Assembly (NCBI RefSeq): GCF_964355755.1
Contig: NC_092676.1
Span: 850,288-914,287, forward strand
Direction: 5' to 3'
Source: Antedon mediterranea
Lineage: Eukaryota > Echinodermata > Crinoidea > Comatulida > Antedonidae
DNA length: 64,000 nucleotides
Positions 57,842-64,000 of this stretch are shown here, in pieces; the stretch's first letter is position 1, and every line of letters starts with the position of its first letter. The notes under the pieces were generated by a model that did no database searches, was not told the DNA's origin, and was given only the letters and a program-made list of their open reading frames with translations. A program made the translations under genes and the position numbers.

Positions 57842-59032
57842 AACACACGATTGTTGTATACGATTGATGATCCAACATCGGTCTATCATTCGGTAAGCAC
57901 TGTTCTTTGGCTGATTTTGACGTATCACTATAATGTTGGTTGCTTCCTACAATCCCCAATAGAATGGGTACGAATTACAGATCACATGGTACTATATTCA
58001 CCTTTTGAACTCTATGTAATATGGTACATGTGGTTTTCATGTTCCTTTTCAGGCAAAAACAGGCAAAAGAGTTAGCAGTTTTCAAATTGTAAAGCATAAA
58101 TAATTACAACAAACAGTTCATTTTTTGTTTGTCACAAACCACTTAAAATGAATCTTCCCATCCGATAATCGTACAGTAGAGACAAAACTGCAGGAATTTG
58201 CAGTTTGGTTGCTATTTCATGAACTGATAAGAGTCATCCCTTTTCCATTGTTAGCTTGCGCATGCATCTTACGCGCGCGTGCCAATGTGGTTGAAGCACA
58301 CACAGTTTTCACATTTACATCTAATGTCAAAATCTTACAGAATTAAAGTCACTATTGCTACAGTATTCGTTAACAGATCGTACGGAAGATGTCATTAAGA
58401 TTTTAGTAGACAGATCATCGTTCACACAGGATAAGGTAATTACCTTAAAAACCCAATATAAAATGATGGACATATTCCTTCCCGCTTGCCCTCTGGCACG
58501 CCCCTATTCACAACATCTTTAACATTTCCTAAATCAACCCGGTCTGTTGTCTGCACGCAACAAAATACGCTAGCGTTAAATTTTATTGCCAAGTGATCGA
58601 ATTATCAAGTAATTGTTCTTGACTTTTAAAACGTCTAATAGATGTCATATTTCTTACACAACAAATGATGTTAATGTCTACCACTATTTGATCATCTATG
58701 ATAGTTTGTTGTCTGAAAGCACTTTCAGACATAAAAAAAAACATCTTAACACAGCTGTTACCTTTCTTAAAAATTAATTTTATGTCAACAAAATTATTCA
58801 AAACGAAACTTTAAAACAATTATCTTAATACATTCTCTTCAGATTTACTGTAAATTAAGCATGAAATATCAATAAAGTTATAGACATATCAAAATCGTAT
58901 AACGACTTTTTATATTTAATTTAGCAAGTCATTGCAACCCGTTTAGTTATGCTATAGGCATAGAGTGGCATAATGCAATGTCAATTGAGTTGTGTATAAA
59001 AGACACATTAGGTTTGGTTCTCATTAAAGCTT
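57842..59032. other. gene-free DNA
   Basis: Frames at 57818-58075 and 58583-58801 have no motif. CpG-rich TTGCGCATGCATC and ACGCGCGCGTGCC near 58256-58285 are isolated. Confidence 0.45.
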
Positions 59033-59160
59033 GGTTCCCACTAGGACGTGCAAGCGAGTTGACCAATCACAAGCGATGGATTATTCAAACTGTCGCTTGC
59101 CTCAAAGGTCAACTTGCGTCTTGCGTCGCGTATACGCCGATGCGTTGCGTGGTGGTCTCT
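59033..59160. mobile_element. MITE family A copy (first of tandem pair)
   Basis: TTAAAGCTTGGTTCCCACTA, then a deletion to GCAAGCGAGTTGACCAATCA, CAAACTGTCGCTTGCC and TTGCGTCTTGCGTCGCG. A fragment TTAGGTTTGGTTCTCATTA precedes it at 59008. Confidence 0.85.
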
Positions 59161-59345
59161 AAAGCGTGGTTCCCACTAGCGACGCAACGCAAGGACGTAA
59201 CGCAACACAAGTGAATTGACCTATCACAAGCGATGTCTTATTCGCTTGTTATTGCTAACTGTTTATAACTTCGCTTGTCATTGGTTAAAACGCTTGCGTT
59301 GCGTTTACGTCGTTGCGTTACGTTTCTAATGGGAACCAAGCTTTA
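59161..59345. mobile_element. MITE family A copy (second of tandem pair), near full length
   Basis: AAAGCGTGGTTCCCACTAGC, GACGCAACGCAAGGACGTAA, TATCACAAGCGATG, then CGCTTGTCATTGGTTAAAAC, TTGCGTTGCGTTTACGTCG and AATGGGAACCAAGCTTTA. Its middle section (GCTAACTGTTTATAACTTCG) matches that of the 14341 copy in reverse, marking a subfamily. Confidence 0.9.
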
Positions 59346-60972
59346 GTGGCACTTTTCGGTTACTTTGGGCCACACACAATTATGCTGAATCAGTTTATTT
59401 CAGCAAACATTGAAACGAAAATACCGTTTTAAACTTTGAAACCCTCAAAGGGAATGTTTAATTAGTTGGAAGAACTGTAGAAAACTGATAATGTTCGAGG
59501 TGGCATTTTAGTTTAAATTAATATTACGACAATTAACAAATCCCACGTTCGTTTTGTGATTCTGGGATATTTTGAAGGTTTCCGTGAAAGTATGAATTGT
59601 TTCGAACTAGCTCCTTGAGAGATTGCGAGATAATGAGTAGGGTTATGTTATGAGCCAACTAACACATTTGTTAACAATTAACATCTTCAACACTAGGTTT
59701 TAGCATTTTTAAACCGATGGGCAAAACCTATATAATTGTGGTATTATTAATTAATCTTGACCTTCATAATGTATATTGGTCAACGATAAGCATAAGTAAA
59801 TCAATAAAAATAAGTTAAACCATAGACCATAGTTCCTTTACAAGTTATACCAAAGGTCATCAAACTAAACTACATTATCCCTTAAATAATCACGAATATA
59901 GAAATATATTTTAATGAATGGTAGTAAGACAAAACAGGGTTGGGGTCGCCGTATCAGATTCCTTATCTAACTAAACTAAAACTGAACTGCAGATTTACTT
60001 ACAGTATTTAAGTTCCTATACCTGAACTTAGATTCTAGAAAAAAAAACATACACGTTAACAAATTCCTTCAACAAGAACAATCTTAAGTATAATAATATT
60101 TGTATAAAATGTTTTTTTTTTTACAAAAATGTAAACAGCTCTAAACAACATGATATATTAACTGAAAGACTAATTAATGCATATTCATGTGGAGAACAAA
60201 TACAGGAAATTTAATTATTATTTTTAGCATGTAATGGCCATAATTGGGTATTAATAAGATTATGAATCATCTTCTGTTGCACACCATACTTAAAAGCATA
60301 ATTGAAGGTCGTTTCTACGACGAAACTTTTTTTAACAACAAAATGAAAAGTTTTCATCTTAAAATATCTACTAATAATATTTAGAAAAATATATATTATT
60401 TGAGTGTATTGATCTTAAAATTTACCAAACAAATTAAGATTATTTTAACAAGTGGTTGACTAGAATATTTACTGCTTTATCAACTTTTATATTGAATTCT
60501 CACATCTTATCTTTTATTTAGAAGTCATGATGAAAAAAAATCTAAGCCTAAGAAGAGAAACTAACTTTCTTAAACCAGAACTTCTTCCCTGCTTAAATTA
60601 AGCTTTAGTATATAAAAAATAGATCTATAATTTCTATGAACCTCATTTAATAGACGACTCCTTATCCATATTAGTTAAAAAAAAACGTTTTCTCTATGTT
60701 AAAAAAGCAATGGTAAATGTACTCATCTACATGATATCATCCAGTGCCTAATTGTCATATTTTGTATAACAAAAAAAAATGTATTATGACTGTTATCAAA
60801 CAGTGATTTATTATTACGTAACAAATGATCTTTTTCCGGCAGCACAGACCTAAATTCAATTGTCGAACCGTTATACCTTTTAAACAAGGTATTGTAACCT
60901 TCTCTTTGCACGCATGCGCACACAATAATAAGTAATAGTTATATATTATTATTTGTTTTGGTTTTCTGCTTC
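59346..60972. other. gene-free DNA
   Basis: No supported feature is visible. Confidence 0.45.
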
Positions 60973-61075
60973 TAAAGCTCCGTCTACACTATCAAACTCT
61001 ATGTGACAAAAAATGTGATGTGCCCATGGACATACTTTTTTGTCAAACTAGTTTGATAGTGTAGACAGAACATTA
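60973..61075. mobile_element. MITE family B, internally deleted copy
   Basis: TAAAGCTCCGTCTACACTAT and CAAACTCTATGTGACAAAAA at the left; TTTGTCAAACTAGTTTGATA and GTGTAGACAGAACATTA at the right. Only GTGATGTGCCCATGGACATA is left of the interior. Confidence 0.9.
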
Positions 61076-61785
61076 GTAATACAATCATATTTGCACAATA
61101 CAATCTAATGTTATGTAAATAGAACAGCTGAATAGAAACCAAATAAGTTAATATTATTAGTGGTACTTTGAAATTCAGAAGATCAAGGATAAAACTGTCG
61201 CCACCATTTGATGAATCATCTTATACTTTAGATGATAACAAATTAAAGATACCGCAATCAAGGATCATGTCAAACATAAAGGCTGCAGTACTTGGAACGT
61301 TTACAAATCACCAATTTTTTGTAGCAAAAAAAACCCATAAAAATAAACACAACATGAAGTCACACACACTTATCTCAAATTATCTTAAAACTACCATACC
61401 AAACAATAGACTTTTTCGTAAAATGTGAAGTTAAATTGATACACATGAATGGCCGGTGCTATGTATCTTCTTTTTAGACTTTACTGCTTTTGAAGTATTT
61501 TCAATCATTTATTAACTGGTAATTACGTCATCGGTTTTGAGATTTATAAACCTGCACATGCTGTACGAAATATGTTGATGCTGAGGGCGCAAATCACATG
61601 AATTAAGTCTAATCTTGAGAATACAATTCAAAGAAATATGACATTTTCTTGATAGACATGAACTAGTTTAGTAAGTTTTGACGTTACAAAAACACATGCA
61701 CAGTTGTTCATTAGGCAAGCCATAAAATAGATATTATAATTTATCTATGGGCAAGAAAAATGAACTTTTCTTAGTTTATCGATCT
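61076..61785. other. gene-free DNA downstream of the PAM2-like gene
   Basis: The open frame at 61168-61428 starts from TTG and lacks motifs. Nothing else is supported. Confidence 0.4.
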
Positions 61786-61791
61786 TTTATT
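61786..61791 (-). terminator. candidate poly(A) signal of the PAM2-like gene
   Basis: TTTATT on the + strand reads AATAAA on the - strand, about 140 bp past the stop codon at 61932-61934. Confidence 0.5.
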
Positions 61792-61931
61792 ATTATTGAC
61801 ATATTACAATATATAATATGTGTTTCATATGGTCTGGTAGTATGTTTAATATACAGCTGGGACTGAACTTAACGTTCATCGGAAGGTACTCTCGTAGTTA
61901 TGTTTGTTGAAGATTACCAATCCAATAATAT

Positions 61932-64000
61932 TCACTTATTCCTTGGAATAAACTCAGGAACCATGGACGGTGACTTAAAGCGGTCCATAAGTGATGCTGT
62001 TGGTCTAGGTACAGTGGATTGGGGTGGTTGTAAAGGTGGTATAGTAGATTGTGGTGGTTGATGAGCATTCGCGATGTTTCGTGCCAACTGTTCCTGATAT
62101 TGCAGCAACTGAGATTGTTCAGCGTTAGGTTGTACTTGTGATACACCACCCGCCATCATTTGATACATTCTGTTATTTCATGTAAAGAAAACAATGACGT
62201 CATTTATATTAAACCAATAATTTGTAAGCCCTATCTCACAAATAAAAAAGTAATGTAAAAGACAAAATGGAAACACGCAACATTTTTCAATAAAGAAGAT
62301 ACTCACAGATGGTTATGATAAGGATGCAACAAATTTGGATCTTGCATTCTTGAAACATTGCCTGCTTGCTGCCGGTTGGTCATCTCCAGATGATGTTGTT
62401 GATAAATCGCGTGCATAAACGCTACGTAATCCTGATTCTCTTGTTGCATCTGAGCTTGTTGGTGGTAAAACATTGAGTTGTTGTTGGCGTGCATTTGAAA
62501 CATATATTGGTTATGTACCTGCTGTTGAGTGGTTGAGATATTTTGTATCGTAGGCCCACCTCCTCTGTAAACTGGCTGGTGAGCAGAAATTATCGGTTGA
62601 TGATGCCTGTTAAGTTGTGCCAAACCAGATGGAGGCTGCAGTCCAATACGAGGAAGAGGCTGTGTGTGGTCAGTAACAGTTTGACCAAGTGTGCCACATC
62701 TTTTATCAGGTTCTGGACATTGCTGTTGGTGGGAAAAGTCACTTTCAACTGCCTGTTTTGTTGTAACTGGACCATTAAGTTGTGTGTGGTCAATGTCTTT
62801 ATTTTCATTTAGTAATGCACTGTCATTAAACTTACAGGCGCTATTAAATATTTCAGAGAGCTTTGGATCCTCTCTTTTCTGCAAATTTCTAGAATCTTGG
62901 AAAAAAGAAGGAACGTCTTGTTTTTCCTCTGTAAGATTGGACGACGCAGCAACATCAGTAGTGACATTCCTTGGAACAAACTCTTTTGCCATCGCAGTTA
63001 ACTTTGTTTTCGGTTGTTCTTCGTGTTTTTCGTTAGTCATTTTATTTTCTAGATGTATCGCATTATCTAGCAATTCGTTAACGGCAACATTGTGGTTTTC
63101 TGTTATCTCTCCAGTATTGTCTTTACCGTTGTTTTCTATTTGTGTTATTTCCAATTGCTGTTTAGCATTACCTGGTACAAACGGCTTAGCTATAACAAAG
63201 TTTTCTAGATTGACTTTTAATCCCATAGGTGGTTCTGTTACATGTATTTCCAGCTCCGTATTCTTTATTTCTTTATCTAGTAATTTTGGAGGAGATTTTC
63301 TAACACTTTCTAGCTTAATATTTTGATCCACAATTACATTAATGGTACCTGGTGAACCTGAGGGTGACTTTGGTCTTTTTCCATAATAATTCAACTTTGT
63401 CTTTGGAATGTTGGGAGACATATCTGTTGGTATTTTGATCAAAAAGTTCGTGTTCTGTCGATCATATTCGGCAATGAGTTTCGAAAGATCTACCTTCTTC
63501 TTAGCCTTTGATACTGTCTCTGCTTCTTCTTGATCACATGTGCTTCTGATGTAGGCATTTTCGTACTGAGGTTTTACAAAATCAATTTCGAATGGCCCAC
63601 GTAATAAACCCTCCTTCTAATATGATAAATTGTGTAACAAACAAACGTTAAACAGTTTAATAATCTTATCGTTTCTTATTACATTAAAAGAAAAATATAT
63701 TTCAAAGAATATATTTTAGAAAAGCTTTTTATGTATTTATTGTTAATGCTTGGATAATTGAAAAACACGAACATTAATTACCTCCATGGACTCTTCGAGA
63801 GAGCACCACTCAACACTACTTGAAGACGTTTCCGATCGAGGACTGCCGCGGTCACAAAACCGCCTTCGACGTCGGTTCAAAAAGACCGCATGTATCTTTT
63901 TCCATGATCTTAATGGCCTGTCCTGTTGATATCTGTTATCGGGTCCAGACGGACTTGGTACAATGTCGTGTTCGGTCAGTACTGTATTGATGGTGTCGAC
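61932..64000 (-). CDS. 3' part of a multi-exon gene, protein with three PAM2-like motifs
   Basis: Three - strand exons are visible: 64000-63782 (continuing off the window), 63616-62307 and 62169-61932 with the stop. The introns are 63781-63617 (GTAATT...TTAG, phase 0) and 62306-62170 (GTGAGT...ACAG, phase 2); the frame stays open through all joints, giving about 587 residues. No start is in the window. The first exon has a basic stretch (LNRRRRRF) and a Ser-rich patch. The large exon is charged, mostly disordered, and turns Q/H-rich near its end (PEDKRC-like region to NSMFYHQQAQMQQ). Three related motifs occur: AKPFVPGN (63169-63193), LTAMAKEFVPRN (62964-62999) and VPEFIPRN at the very C-terminus (61938-61961). 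They resemble PAM2, the peptide that docks on the MLLE domain of poly(A)-binding protein in PAIP, Tob, Ataxin-2 and eRF3. A cytoplasmic role in mRNA translation or stability is inferred. I could not assign it to a named family. Confidence 0.82.
62170..62306 (-). other. intron of the PAM2-like gene
   Basis: 137 bp; donor CATCT|GTGAGTATC and acceptor AAATAACAG|AATG on the - strand. It splits a Leu codon (CT|A). Confidence 0.85.
63617..63781 (-). other. intron of the PAM2-like gene
   Basis: 165 bp; donor CATGGAG|GTAATTAATG and acceptor TTATCATATTAG|AAGG on the - strand, phase 0. Confidence 0.8.

Noticed and set aside
61168-61428. An 86-codon frame downstream of the PAM2-like gene
   Set aside because: It begins at TTG, has no motif and no exon signals.
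62691-63326. A + strand frame of 211 codons opposite the PAM2-like gene
   Set aside because: It is antisense to a spliced gene whose exon borders and frame are consistent; its peptide is an S/F/L-rich shadow with no domain.

Overview
The window is A+T-rich, gene-poor, repeat-dense nuclear DNA of an animal. Spliced exons with GT-AG introns, CR1/L2/Jockey-like LINE remnants, many short palindromic MITEs and Ig-superfamily surface proteins point to a marine invertebrate. An echinoderm or another non-vertebrate deuterostome is my best guess, but the species cannot be fixed from sequence alone.

Three protein-coding loci stand out. Two are paralogous single-exon genes on the + strand, about 14 kb apart (35386-38994 and 52717-54456). 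Each encodes a signal peptide, three Ig domains (V-like, a four-cysteine C2-like domain of the CTX/JAM type, and an I-like domain), a low-complexity stalk, one transmembrane segment and a very short cytoplasmic tail. The stalk is about 830 residues and Thr/Ser-rich in the first, about 230 residues and Pro/Thr-rich then acidic in the second. The third locus, at the right edge on the - strand (61932 to beyond 64000), is the 3' part of a multi-exon gene. Its product is disordered and Q/H-rich, with three motifs resembling PAM2, the short peptide that binds the MLLE domain of poly(A)-binding protein.

Layout: 1-10200 is non-coding with inverted repeats, two tandem duplications, a LINE 3' end and the first MITEs. 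10201-12380 holds a 5'-truncated LINE reverse transcriptase followed at once by ten copies of a 76-bp satellite. 12400-35385 is gene-free, with MITEs of three families, a degenerate tandem array at 19.3 kb and an 830-bp minisatellite at 27.1-27.9 kb. 35386-54456 holds the Ig gene pair, with a decayed antisense LINE (48576-50084) and diverged tandem repeats between them. 54457-61900 is mostly non-coding with more MITEs, one of them in the likely 3' UTR of the second Ig gene.

Nothing shows the three genes acting together. The most interesting unit is the Ig pair, which looks like part of a tandemly expanded, fast-diverging family of intronless adhesion or recognition receptors. Most short open frames elsewhere are chance readings of non-coding DNA, MITE palindromes or minisatellites.
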